Source: Ustulina deusta (taxonomy: Eukaryota; Ascomycota; Sordariomycetes; Xylariales; Xylariaceae). Taken from it: DNA of 64,000 nt. The notes beneath the pieces were generated by a model that saw only the letters and a list, made by a program, of their open reading frames with translations, was not told where the DNA came from and ran no database searches. Where the stretch lies: NCBI GenBank assembly GCA_023159155.1, contig JAJNNX010000053.1, positions 186,001-250,000 of the forward strand, given 5' to 3'. Within the stretch, counting starts at the first letter, position 1. Each line of letters begins with the position of its first letter. Positions 24,031 through 36,031 of this stretch are shown one piece after another. Position numbers and translations under genes: made by a program.

Positions 24031-25556
24031 ATGCCGAATAGACACGATGATAACGCCTTTCCCTGGGCCTCGTTGCCCGCTGATATCGCTCTTTTGATCC
24101 TCGAGGAAATCTCACGCCAAAAACATCGCGGCTGGGCTCTATGTGCAACTGTCTGCAAAGCATGGCAGGTCATTATTGAACGAAAGAATTTCTATCAATT
24201 AACATTGCAGGCATCCTGTCTAGACGAATTTGAATACTTTGTTATCCGACAAAGGCCTCTTGTCCACCACATCTGTCTCAATATCAAGCTTCGCCGATAC
24301 GCCTGTCCTACTTGTCAGCGAGATGCCATGCCCAAGCACAGCTCTAATTTTGGGAAGGCTGTTACACGGCTCTTCTCTATCCTGAATACCTGGCAGCCTA
24401 CAGGTCGTCTGATACTCGAGCTAAACGCATCTTCGCCGAGTGACTCAGAACATTGGTTCAAAAACTACTGTTTTGGACCTGGACATGAAGATCCTGGAGA
24501 TTGGAGTCAGCAGGAGAAAGCTATTAAATGGCATGACCCAAAGCACGGCTGGGTTAATGGCCAGCAGGTTAAGGCTCCCGATGCGCCCACTATATTGCGG
24601 CTCTTCTCTCCGCTCTGCTTGACCCCCCCTAAAAATCTCCTTGAGGTTTATGCCGTTACAGGCTTTGTGATACGTCGACAACTTCGACATGAGATATTTC
24701 CGGAAGTACTAAAGGCCTTGTGGGAGAAACTCCCTCGGCTAGAAAGTATAGCCTACGAGCTGTGGCGTGTCCGCCGATACCAGTGCCAGACTGCATGTAC
24801 ATATGGTACGTTTAATACTATATTAAAACACCTTTTTGATTTCCTTCTGATCTCTTAATAGAATTAGCCTCTTTAATCCGGGACGCTCTTCCAAAACACG
24901 TGAAAAGGATATCTATCTTTAAGGACTTTAACAACCAACTTATACTAGCACTAAACAACGCTATATCACATTCAGGCCCATATATGGACGCTAGCTCAGC
25001 TGCAGATCTCCAGCTAGCTAAGGCTTTTGCTAAGCGAAGTCACAATTTTGAGCGTCTCTCTATTTCATATATGATCGATGCCCAGCAGTTTTTTACCTCG
25101 TGCCAGCAGCTACCGTATGCCTGGAATCTCTTACAGTCGTTGACACTCACATCATCCACACTAGCTCAGACAACTCCTCGTCGAGATGTTTATACACTAT
25201 TACAAAATGCCAGTTTGGCTGCGCTAAATATGCCGCAGCTCAAAAGTATGGTGCTTTGGAACAGTGAACAGGGACAAGCATGTGCGGTAATCTACCTGAG
25301 ACATACTGCAAGTGGGATGGCTACACTTACATGGCGTGGTACATGGGATCTTGATCTTAGTTATGATGTTGTTGAGTCCTGGAAGAAGGTTGCCTCTGGT
25401 TCCTGCTACCTACGGGTTGAGAACGAAGCACTACAGGACGTTGATATTAGGTGTCATGGCGATGCAGTTTATCATCTACGCTTGCCAGATGGAGTTATTG
25501 ATCAAGCATCACTGTGGCAAATACGCCAGGAGGGCATGATGCAAAGAATGGCCTAA
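24031..25556 (+). CDS. F-box protein, 489 residues, two exons
   Basis: Exon 1 is 24031-24805, exon 2 is 24862-25556, with a 56-nt intron (GTACGT..AATAG) splitting a Glu codon; without splicing the frame stops at 24858. Residues about 12-60 form an F-box (FPWASLPADIALLILEEISR, then WALCATVCKAWQVIIER), which would dock onto Skp1 in an SCF ubiquitin ligase. The remainder is a poorly conserved Leu-rich region typical of large fungal F-box families, with a CPTC pair near residue 92. Its substrate is unknown. It is the last convincing gene before the A+T-rich block and uses more A/T-ending codons in exon 2 than the genes to the left, which suits a fast-evolving accessory gene near heterochromatin. 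No internal stops are present. Confidence 0.8.
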
Positions 25557-25796
25557 TCAGTGCATTTGCACAGATTTGTACCTACCTTGCTGGCTGGTCT
25601 TAGCTTCGCTGACAAGCCTGCGGACAGGTTGCGCTACTGACCCAGGACACCACGAGAAGGTGCCAGCCAATCGTCCTGGAACAAAAGAAGAAAGGAAAGG
25701 GAGCAAAAGAAGAAGAAAGGTAGTGGAGCAAAAGAGTAGAGAGAGAAGTCAAGCCGAATGATTAAAGATAAGAAGTGAAAATTAAATTACTTACAA

Positions 25797-26312
25797 TTAT
25801 AGTCGGCGAATGGCCGAGTCCCTGACCTTCTTGGCCCGCTCCACGGCCGCGTAGGCCCGTTCCACGGCCCAAGAAGCCCGTAGTAGGGGATACCCCCCCA
25901 ACCCCCTTTCGAGGGCTTCCCACTCCGCAGCGACTGCTGCTTCGAGGGCAGCCCTAGCCCCGGCGACAGCGGCGGTGGCCTCGGCGACAGCGGCGGCGGG
26001 CGACACAACGCGACCGGATCGGAGCACCGGCCTAGGAAAAGCAGTTAGTTCAAAAGCCGTATCATGCCTATATAGCAGTAAGATCATGGACAAAATGGAG
26101 TCTAGGTCCAATTAGCTTCAAAGAAGGGCAGACTGCCCAATGTCGGGGCAAGGGTAATAATCAGGAGGAGTGTCTAGCGTAAGGGTTGGCAGATGGTACT
26201 TACATAGGTAGTAGTGCTAGTGTTAGTGGTAGTACTGGTATTAGTGCTAGTGTTAGTGCTGCTACTAGTGCTGGTGCTAGTGCTGGTGTTAGTGCTAGTA
26301 CTAGTGCTAGTG
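25797..26312 (-). CDS. Hypothetical Ala-rich frame, possibly spliced to a repeat-encoded exon
   Basis: The minus-strand frame ending at 25797 encodes an Ala-rich helix (SPAAAVAEATAAVAGARAAL, later AVERAKKVRDSAIRRL). An acceptor-like TTTTCCTAG ends at 26032, a donor GTAAGT starts at 26203, and a strong acceptor TTTTTTTCTAG ends at 26313. This allows an exon 26312-26204 made wholly of the hexamer array, encoding either Leu/Ala or Ser/Thr repeats depending on phase. No start codon or further exon is identified. Unspliced, a 104-codon frame starts at 26111. It may be a fragment of a mobile-element gene; I do not recognise the family. Confidence 0.2.
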
Positions 26313-26316
26313 CTAG
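26211..26316 (+). repeat. Imperfect hexamer array (GTGCTA/GTGTTA)
   Basis: About 18 degenerate copies of a GTGCTA-like hexamer, with variants GTGTTA, GTGGTA, GTACTG and GCTACTA, run for about 105 bases at the edge of the A+T-rich block. The hexamer period would preserve a reading frame. Confidence 0.85.
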
Positions 26317-26817
26317 AAAAAAAGAGAAATTGCTGCGTAGAGAGACAAGAAACGATTCTTAATAAATAGGCTGCCCAAACGTCCTTACATTTCTGCAGAC
26401 ATATTTACTACATCCTGCCTACTTCAATGACTATATTAATAAAAAAGGAGGCCACAGCGCCCTAAGCTTAGCGATCCAGCAAGTAGAAAGAATAGCGATC
26501 CAGCAAACAAAAGGAATAGCATTCAGAAGGAATAGCAGTCGGAAGGTTAGCGACTCAACGCAGTAAGAGAGGTACAATCCATGCCCATATGTCTACTATA
26601 TTAGTAAGGACATCTTGGGTTCCGTCCGGCACATCGTTGTGACTTTCCACCTCATTACCTTACTTAGTATAGTCCACGAGCCTCTTTAAGATTTTAATAC
26701 TTTGTAATGCTTTTTCTTTAGATCTTATTAGCAATAAATTTTTAGTAAGCATATATAGCCGGCTATCTTTTTTTTAGGTTAGATAGTATTATAAAGTAAT
26801 ATTATATGCTTTATTAT

Positions 26818-28606
26818 TGCTTAAAAAATAATTAATATTTTATAAAAAAAAAAAATTTAAATTAATTAAATAGTACTATAAAAGATTTTTAATAATAAAT
26901 TAATTTTATTTTTTTAAAAAAAAACTTTAAATATATAAAATTAATATAAAACTTTTTATTTTTTTAACTATTATATTTAAAAAGGGGGTTTTTTTTTAAA
27001 AATCTAAAACTTTATTACTATTATAACTAAAATTTAATATAGTACTAAAACTTAATAATAAAAAATATACTTTAAAACTTTGTTAATATTAAATATTTAT
27101 ATAGTTTATTTTATTTAAAAAAAAGTTTATAAATAAACTATTAGTTATAAATTTAAATATTATTTTTATTTTATTTATATTTAAACTTAAATTAATTATT
27201 AATAAAAAATATATATTTAAAAATTAAAATTATATTAGTTTTAAATATTAATAATATTATATTTAATTATTATAATATTATTTGTTTTATAAAATTAAAT
27301 ATTATCAAAACTTTTTATTAATTATTATTAATTTTAAAATTATATTAAATTTTTTTTTAAACTTATAAAAAAATATTTTAATAAAAAGTTTTATTATTTA
27401 GTTTAAAAATAAAACCTGCTTAATAGTGAGCTTTTATTAATATATAAATTTAAAAATTTTTAAATAAATTTATAAGTATTTATATAAATAATATTTTAAT
27501 TTATTTTAAAACTAAAAAATAGTACTAAACTTATTATAAAAAAATAATTTATTGCTTATATTAAACTAAATATTAAAAAAATATTAAAAAGTTTTATTTT
27601 AATATATTTATTATTAATTACTTAAAAATAATTATAAAAATTAAAATAAAAATTAGGATTAATTTTGCTAAAATTTAAGCAATTCTAAATTAGAACTTTA
27701 TTAATTTTAAAAATATTAAATTAATTTAGTTATTTTTTAAGCTTTATAATTATATTTATATATTTATTTATTATATTAGTAAAATAAACTATTTATAATT
27801 AGACTAGAACAAAAATAAGCTTTTAAATATATAAAACTACTAGTATATAAAACGCTAATTTTAGTTTTTTTTAAGCTTAGTTAACTAATATAAATAAAAA
27901 TAAATATTTTATATAATATAATAAGTCTACTAAGTTAATTTTTTATTAAATTTTAATATTATTTTTTAGTATTAACTAGAATAAAAAAAATAATAATTAA
28001 TGTTTTATTAAAAAAAATAACAAAACTTTTTATAATAAAAGCTAAAAAAGCTAAAAAAAAAAAATTTATATTAATTTTTTTTAATAAAATACTAAGTTTT
28101 ATATTAACTATAGATTTTTTATTTAATATTTTTTAAAAAGCTAACCTAATAAACTTAATTAAATAAAAAACCTAGTTATAAAAACTAAAAAATAAAAACA
28201 AAAAGCTATATATATTTAAAATTACTTTAAATAAAAAATTTTTTTATATAGCTTTAATTTAAAAAGCTTATATATTTTTATTTATTATATATTAAAATTA
28301 ATATAAAACAATTAAAATATTAAAATAAAAATATTACTAGTTTTATTTAAAATATAATTATAAATAGTATATATATAATTGCTATAATTATAAAAAAAAA
28401 CAAAATATTATAAAATAAAACTTTTAGTTTTTTTTATTTATTATTTATATTAGTTATAATATAATAATATATAATAATAAATAATAAAAATATATTATTT
28501 AATTAATAAAGTTATAACTATATATAAGTATTTATAAATAAGTTTATTTATTTAATTATAACTTTATTTAATAAAAAAATAAATATTATAAAATTATTAG
28601 TTATAT
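26818..28606 (+). mobile_element. Left part of an older LTR element, 5' truncated
   Basis: This stretch is the reverse complement, by eye, of about 31900-29870 within the nested element 28607-34474, so it is internal sequence in plus orientation. It stops matching at about 26818. It continues at 34475-36031 after the nested element, ending in the 3' LTR at 35801-36031. It is heavily mutated. Confidence 0.7.
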
Positions 28607-28842
28607 TGTTACGATTAGTCGAGTAAAGCTTTTATAGCTAGTTTATTAATACTATAAACGAAGACTTTAAGCTAAAAAAAAAAAAAAAAAAGAAGTAAGT
28701 TAGAGTTTATAGAGTAAATAGATATAGATTCTATATATATAGCTATAAAGTTATAGGTTAGTTTATATATAGAATTTTTATTTTATTACTATATAGGTTT
28801 AAAGTTTTTATAAGTTTTATTAAAACTATATTAATTATTATA
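28607..28842 (-). repeat. 3' LTR of the nested element
   Basis: On the plus strand it begins TGTTACGATTAGTCGAG and ends with TTAATTATTATA, the RIP-altered form of an original ...CCGTTACA. It is close in sequence to the LTRs at 34226, 35801, 36832, 39293, 54063 and 60717, allowing for C-to-T and G-to-A changes. Confidence 0.75.
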
Positions 28843-31800
28843 CTACTTTTTTTTAAAACTAAAAGTTTAAATATAGTTTTAATTTAAAATTATTAATAAT
28901 ATTAAATTTATATAGTTTTTTTATATTATATTACTTTATTATTATTTTTATAATTTTATAAAAAATCTAAATATTTTTTTATAAGTTTTATAAAATTAGT
29001 TAAGTTTAATTAATATATTTTAAAAATTTTAAGCTATATACTAAATATTATTAAAATTATAGCTTTTTTAAACAATTTAATATTATAGTTTTTTATTTTT
29101 TTTATATATTTTTATTTATTTAATTTATTTAATTTTAAATTTTGTTTTATTATTAATATTTTTAATTAAAAATAATAATTAGATTTATTAAAATAAAAAA
29201 TTATTGCTTATTTTTTATAATTAGTTACTATAAAATAAGTTAAAAATATAACTAAACTTTTGTTTTTTTAAAATTTTAAAAGATCTAATTAATTAGGAGT
29301 TTAATTTAGTAGTTAGTACTTATATTACAAAACTTTTTTTTTTTTAAATTTCTTTTTTTTTTAAATTTATTAGGCATTTTTTTTTTATAGCTTATAGGTT
29401 ATATTATTTTTATATAAAAATTGCTATATTATATATTATTTTTTAAATATTTTAGATCTAACAAACTAATTTAAGCAATTATTGCTTAATATTAAAATTT
29501 ATAACTATTTTATTAATATTTATTATTAAAAAGTTTTATGTTTTAATTTTTATTGCTATTTTTAGTAATAATATATTAATCAATAAATATTATAAAATAT
29601 TATACGTAAAGTTTAAAGCAAAAAAATAAATATTTTAGTTGTTTTAGTATTTATTAATATAAAAATAGAATTATTAGTCTAGTTTTTAATTAGTTAATTT
29701 TATTACTTTTTAGGTTTAAAAGTAGTAAATATTACTAAAACAGTGCTTAGTACTTATAAAATTATTAATTATTGCTATAAACTTAAAAATAAACAATTTT
29801 ATATTATTTAATATTTATATATCTAAAATATTAAAAAATCTATATAGATTTTTATAGTATTATATAGCTAGTAATTTTATAATATTTGTTTTTTTGCTAA
29901 ATAAAGTTATAATAAGATAGCTAAACGTATTTATAAATATTTATATATAATTATAATTTTATTAGTTAAGTAATATATTTTTATTATTTATTATTATATA
30001 TTATTATATTATAGCTAATATAAGCAATAAATAAAAAAAGCTAAAAGTTTTATTTTGTAATATTTTGTTTTTTTATAGTTATAGTAATTATATATATATT
30101 ATTTATAAGTATATTTTAAATAAAACTAATAGTATTTTTGTTTTAATATTTTGATTATTTTATATTAATTTTAGTATATAATAATTAAAAATATATAAGC
30201 TTTTTAAATTAAAGCTATATAAAAAAAATAGTTTTATTTAAAATAACTTTAAGTATATATAGCTTTTTGTTTTTATTTTTTAAATTTTATAACTAGTTTT
30301 TTTATTTAATTAAGTTTATTAGGTTAGCTTTTTAGAAAATATTAAATACAAAATCTATAGTTAATATAAAATTTAGTATTTTATTAAAAAAAATTAATAT
30401 TAATATTATTTTTTTATTTTTTTAGTTTTAATTATAAAAAACTTTATTATTTTTTTTAATAAAATATTAGCTATTATATTTTTTTGTTCTAGTTAATATT
30501 AAAAAAAAATATTAAAATTTAATAAAAAGTTAGTTTAATATATTTATTATATTAATAAAATCTATTTATTTAAAAAAATATAATAAAGTTTAATAATTAA
30601 TTATTATAAAAAACTTAGTTTTAAAAAGCTTTAAATAATAATATTTTAAATTTTGTATTATTATTAAAAGTTTATAGTTTTAAATTAAATAAGCTTGTTT
30701 AATTAGTATTATTATTTCAAAAAAAGTATTTTATAAGTTTTTAAAATATATTTTATTATTATTACTAAATAACTTTTTTTATTACGTTATATAAAATATT
30801 TATTTTTATTTATATTAGTTAGCTAAGCTTAAAAAAAGCTAAAATAAACGTTTTATATATTAGTAGTTTTATATGTTTAAAAGCTTATTTTTGTTTTAGT
30901 CCTATTATAAATAGCTTATTTTCTTTTAGTAATTAATTTATAAAAGCGGCAATTTTACTAATATAATAAATAAATATATAAATATAATTATAAAGCTTAA
31001 AAAACAACCAAATTAATTTAGTATTCTTAAAATTATTAAAGTTTTAATTTAAGATTATTTAAATTTTAGCAGAATTAATTCTAATTTTTATTTTAGTTTT
31101 TATAACTATTTTTAAATAATTAATAATAAATATATTAAAACAAAACTTTTTAATATTTTTTTAATATTTAGTTTAATATAAGTAATAGATTATTTCTTTA
31201 TAATAAATCTAGTATTATTTTTTAGTTTTAAAATAGATTAAGATATTATTTATATAAATATTTATAAATTTATTTAAAAGTTTTTAGATTTATATATTAA
31301 TAAAGGCTTGCTATTAAATAAGTTTTATTTTTAGATTAAATAATAAAACTTTTTATTAAAATATTCTTTTATAGGTTTAAAAAAAGATAAAATAATATAA
31401 TTTTATAATTAATAATAATTAATAAAAAGCTTTAATAATATTTAGTTTTTTAAATATATATATTTTTTTATTAAAAATTAATTATAAATTTATGTTTAGT
31501 TAATTTAAGTTTAAATATAAATAAAACAAAAATAATATTTAAATTTATGTTTTGTTTAATAAAATTTATAACTAATAGTTTGTTTATAAATTTTTTTTAA
31601 ATAAAATAAACTATATAAATATTTAATATTAATAAAATCTAAAAATATATTTTTTATTATTAAATTTTAGTACTATATTAAACTTTAGTTATAATAGTAG
31701 CAAAGTTTTAGATTTTTTTATTAAAAAGAACTTTTTTAGGTATAATAGCTACAAAAGTAAAAAGTTTTATATTAATTTTATATATTTAAAAGTTTTTTTT

Positions 31801-34225
31801 AAAAAAAATAAGATTAGTTTATTATTAAAAATCTTTTATAATACTATTTAATTAATTTAAGTTTATTTTTTTTATAAAATATTAATTATTTTTAAGTTTT
31901 TTTAAATAGTTTAGTATAATTATTTTTAGTTATTACAAACTTAATTATAATAAAATTTTTTAAAGTTCTTTTAGCTAATTATTTTTATTTATTTTAATAG
32001 AAATAATTCTAAAAGTTTTATATAATTTTTTTAATAGTGGCTTAGTTTTTTTTTTATAAGAATTAATATATAAACTTTTTTTATTTTAGGTTTAAAAGTC
32101 CTATTTTTTTTTTACATTTTTTTAATTTTAATTATTTTTAAAATAATTGTTTTATTTTTAAAAAATTGTTTTAATATTTAATAGTATTTTTTTAACGCTT
32201 AATTATATTAATTAGCATTTTTTTATATTTTTAGGTTTATATTTTATTATTTATAATTAAAAAGTTTAATTATAATTATTAGCAAAAATTAAACTAATAA
32301 AAATAAATTATTTAGTTAGATTAATTATTATTTTTAGGTTTTTATTAAAATATTTTATTTTATTAATTATTTAATACTAATAATAATATTATAACTAAAA
32401 TTAATAATTTAAAACATTTAATTTTTAAATTATTAATTATTAATTTTTATTATATATATTAAATATTTATAGATTTTATTAACTATTTTATTTTAGTAGT
32501 TATAAAATTTTTAAAGTTTAGCTAAACAAACTATTTTTATTTTTAATTATTATTCAATTTATTATATAAACTTATAGCTAATTATTAAAAAAATATAAGC
32601 TTTAATATTATATATAACTAAAGTTTTTATTTTAATACTATTAATTTATAATTAAATAAATATTTTAAAAATAATTAATTTGTTTTAGCTATATATTTTA
32701 GCTAAAATAAATAAAAAAACTAATAAAAAAACTTTTATTAGTTCTATTTATTTTTTAAGTTAAATAAACTACTAGAGTTATTTTTATTATAGATTTTCTT
32801 TGCTAATTAAATATTTAAAACTTTAAGCTTTTAGTTAAAATAGTTAATTAATATATGCTTTTTTTTATTATAAATAAAATAAGTTTTATTATTTTAATAG
32901 GCTTTTTTTTTTATATAGTTAGTGCTTATTTTAATTGTTTTAAAATAAGTATTTTAAAACTTTTAAAGTTTGCTAAAAATTAATAAATAAGTTTATTAAA
33001 AGTTTAATTACTTAAGTTAGATTTTTGTTTAATTAAGCTTATAGATTTAATTTATTAATAGTTTTTATAAGCTTGTGTAGTATTATATACTAATTTAATA
33101 ACTAAATTAATAAATAACTTATAAAAAATATATAGATTTTTTTTTAAGTTTATATAAAAATAGTTCTATAATTTATATTTTTATTATAATTTAACAAGTT
33201 AATATTTTTATTAGTTCTATATATATAAGCTTAAAATATTTTATAAGCAATAATTGCTTAATTAAAGTTATAATAAACTATTAATAAAGCTTGGATTATT
33301 TTAATAATATTACTAAATAGTCTTTTAGTTAAATAAAAATCTATTTTTATTAATTTTTTGGTATATTTTTTTAATTAGCTTATAATATACTAAAATTAAT
33401 TATTTTTAGTTTAGAACGTAGTAATATTTTTATTTAGCTTTTTTGCTAATTTATAGACCTAGTTATTAAATATAGCTTTATTTGTTATAAATTTGCTAGG
33501 ATTAATTTTTTATATTTTAGTTTTTTTGGTATAAATAGGGTTTAAAACGCTAAAAAATAAACTAATAAAACAAAAAACAAATAAAGTAATAAAACTAAAA
33601 AGTTTAAAGTTAATATTTTTAAATATATTTATTATTATTAAGTTATAGTTCTTTTTTAAAAGTACTAAGGTAGGCGTAGCAAAAAATTAGCGTTTTATTT
33701 TTTTTATTTATTAAAAAAGTTTTATTAGAACTAATGCAAGGTTGCAAGCTTATATAGGTGCAATATTTTTTAATATATTTTTAAATATATTACTTATTTT
33801 GGATTGTTTTAGCTTTAGTTTAAATTTTATTTTTTTAGGCTTTAATTTTTTATTTCTTTTAGATTTTTTTTTAAATATTAGTTTGTTTAAAATATTTATA
33901 AAAAAGTTTAATATAAAAATTTTTTTAAGATTGTTTAATAATAAAAAGCTAGCTATATTTAAAAACTAAAATTATTTTAATTATTTAAGGACTAGAAATA
34001 AAATAAAAATATTTAAAGTTAGGTTTTTTATAAATTATTAACTTTTAAATAATATAAAAGTTAAAAGTTTTATTAAAGTTATATTATAAAATATATAATT
34101 TTTTATATTAAATATATAATTAAAAAAAAAAGTTTATTTATATTTTATTAATTATAACAAAAAAAAAATATTTATTAAATATTTATTAAATATTTATTAA
34201 TAAATAATTAATAAGCTTAAAGTAA

Positions 34226-34474
34226 TATTACGATTAGTTAAATAAAGTTTTTATAGCTAGTTTATTAATACTATAAACAAAAACTTTAAGCTAAAGAAGA
34301 AAGAAAAAAAAGAAAAAAGGAAGGAAGTAAGTTAGAGTTTATAAAGTAGATAGATATAGACTTTATATGTGTGGCTATAGAGTTATAGGTTGGTTTATGC
34401 GTAGATTTCCTATTTTACTGCTATATAGGTCTAGAGTTCTTGCAGGTTTTACTAAGACTATATTAACTATTATA
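34226..34474 (-). repeat. 5' LTR of the nested element
   Basis: It is the partner of the LTR at 28607-28842, slightly longer because of an expanded A/G run (AAGAAGAAAG...AAGGAAGG). It keeps more G and C in its right half (GTGTGGCTATAGAG, GATTTCCTATTTTACTGC) than the 3' LTR. This shows uneven mutation of two LTRs that were identical at insertion. Confidence 0.75.
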
Positions 34475-35183
34475 TATATAATATTATAAAAGTTTATATA
34501 GATTTTTTAGCATATTAAATATATAAATATTAAATAATAAAAAATTATTTATTTTTAAGTTTATAGTAATAATTAATAGTTTTATAAGCACTAAGTACTA
34601 CTTTAGTAATATTTACTACTTTTAGACCTAAAAAGCAATAGAATTAACTAATTAAAAACTAGATTAATAACTTTATTGTTATATTAATAAATATTAAAAT
34701 AACTAAAATATTTATTTTTTTATTTTAAATTTTATATATAATTCTTTATAATATTTATTAATTAATATATTATTATTAAAAATAATAATAAAAATTAATA
34801 TATAAAACTTTTTAATAATAAATATTAATAAAGCTATTATAAATTTTAATATTAAATAATAAATATTTAAATGAACTTATTAAACTTAAAATATTTAAAA
34901 AATAATATATAATATAGCAATTTTTATATAAAAATAATATAAGTTGCAAACTAACAAAAAAAAACACTTAGTAAACTTTAAAAAAAAAAAAAAAAAAAAA
35001 AAAAGTTTTGTAATATAAGTACTAACTATCAAATTAAACTTTTAATTAGTCAGACTTTTTAAATTTTTAAAAAAACAAAAATTTAGCTATATTTTTGATT
35101 TGTTTAATTTTTATAAAATAAAAAACCTATTTTATACTAACTAATTATAAAAAATAAATAATAATTTTTTATTTTAATAAATC

Positions 35184-35408
35184 TGTCACAGCAGATGTCT
35201 TTTTAAGAGGCAAGGCTCCTAATTGGGGTTCTAAATATATATTAATCGTAAGATAAAGAAAAGAAAAGGAAACTAAGTACAAATAATATGTGGAGAGATT
35301 TATATATGTACGGTCGGATGGTTGTGTGCGCAATGGGTGGCCCGTGCCACCCATGGGTTCCCTTATCGATAAGGGGTCAGTGGGCCAGCTAGCCAGCCAG
35401 CCGTAACT
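35184..35408. mobile_element. Unmutated solo-LTR-like insertion, copy 1
   Basis: A 225-base island of near-normal base composition (GCAATGGGTGGCCCGTGCCA, GGGCCAGCTAGCCAGCCAGC) interrupts heavily mutated element sequence. It starts TGTCACAG and ends CCGTAACT. AAATC lies directly outside both ends (35179-35183 and 35409-35413), and relatives without the insertion have the flanks adjacent, so it is a real insertion. Size, TG start and 5-bp duplication fit a solo LTR of a different, more recent element; a non-autonomous element is an alternative. A 61-codon minus-strand frame inside it is not a gene. Confidence 0.65.
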
Positions 35409-35800
35409 AAATCTCGTTATTATTTTTAGCTAAAAATATTAATAATAAAACAAAATTTAAAATTAAATAAATTAAACAATTAAAAATATATAAAAAAAAT
35501 AAAAAAGTATAATACTAAGTTATTTAAAAAAGTTATAATTTTAATAATACTTAGTATATAGCTTAAAACTTTTAAAATATGCTAATTAAGCTTAACTAAT
35601 TTTATAAAACTTATAAAAAGATTTCTAGACTTTTTATAAAACTATAAAAATAAATATATATAATAATAGCTAATAAATTTGCAAGCAATTATAAAAATAA
35701 TAATAAAATAATATATTATAAAAAAGCTATATAAACTTAATATTATTAATAACTTTAAATTAAAACTATATTTAAACTTTTACTTTTAAAAAAAAAGTAG

Positions 35801-36031
35801 TATAATAGTTAATATAGTTTTAGCAAGACTTATAAAAACTTTAAACCTATATAGTAATAAAATAGGAAATCTATATATAAACCAACCTATAACTCTATAG
35901 CTATATATATAAAGTTTATATTTATTTATTTTATAAACTCTGACTTTTTTTTTTCTTTTTTTTTAGCTTAGAGTTTTTGTCTATAGTATTAATAAACTAG
36001 CTATAGAAGCTTTACTTAACTAATCGTAACA
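35801..36031 (+). repeat. 3' LTR of the interrupted older element
   Basis: It runs from TATAATAGTTAATATAG to CTAATCGTAACA. The right end keeps the unmutated CGTAACA terminus, which shows the original sense-strand end of the family. It is preceded by a purine tract (AAAAAAAAAGTAG), the likely polypurine tract. Confidence 0.75.

Larger units (their letters stand above)
25557..26700. other. Transition zone between gene-bearing DNA and the A+T-rich block
   Basis: This holds a purine-rich stretch (25680-25760, GAAG/AAGG repeats), an alanine-rich minus-strand frame (25797-26031), a GTGCTA-type hexamer array (26211-26316), and two copies of TAGCGATCCAGCAA (near 26469 and 26494). Base composition drops sharply to A+T at about 26690-26760. 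Confidence 0.6.
28607..34474 (-). mobile_element. Full-length RIP-mutated LTR retrotransposon, about 5.87 kb
   Basis: Related LTRs bound the element (28607-28842 and 34226-34474). The five bases TATAT occur directly outside both ends and only once at the matching site in intact relatives, so this is a genuine target-site duplication inside an older relative. Sense is taken as minus: on that strand the region near 33520-33250 gives a long quasi-frame broken almost only by TAA/TAG in place of Gln codons (for example LAKKLNKN, KKLIKIDFYLTKRLF), suggesting a gag-like 5' gene. A purine-rich tract (AAAAAAAAGTAG) also abuts the left LTR, as a polypurine tract would abut a 3' LTR. No reverse transcriptase motif is readable, so the superfamily is undetermined. 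It is inactive. Confidence 0.75.
34475..36031 (+). mobile_element. Right part of the older interrupted LTR element
   Basis: It resumes the plus-oriented internal sequence exactly where 28606 left off (both sides share TATAT). It contains the 225-bp LTR-like insertion at 35184-35408 and ends in the 3' LTR at 35801-36031. Confidence 0.7.

Noticed and set aside
33742..33969. 75-codon Phe/Leu/Ile-rich plus-strand frame
   Set aside because: Antisense to the gag-like region of the minus-strand element; composition simply reflects A+T-rich DNA.
35169..35354. 61-codon minus-strand frame, repeated at 44591-44776
   Set aside because: It runs from the flank into the 225-bp LTR-like insertion and crosses the insertion border, so it is not a conserved gene.
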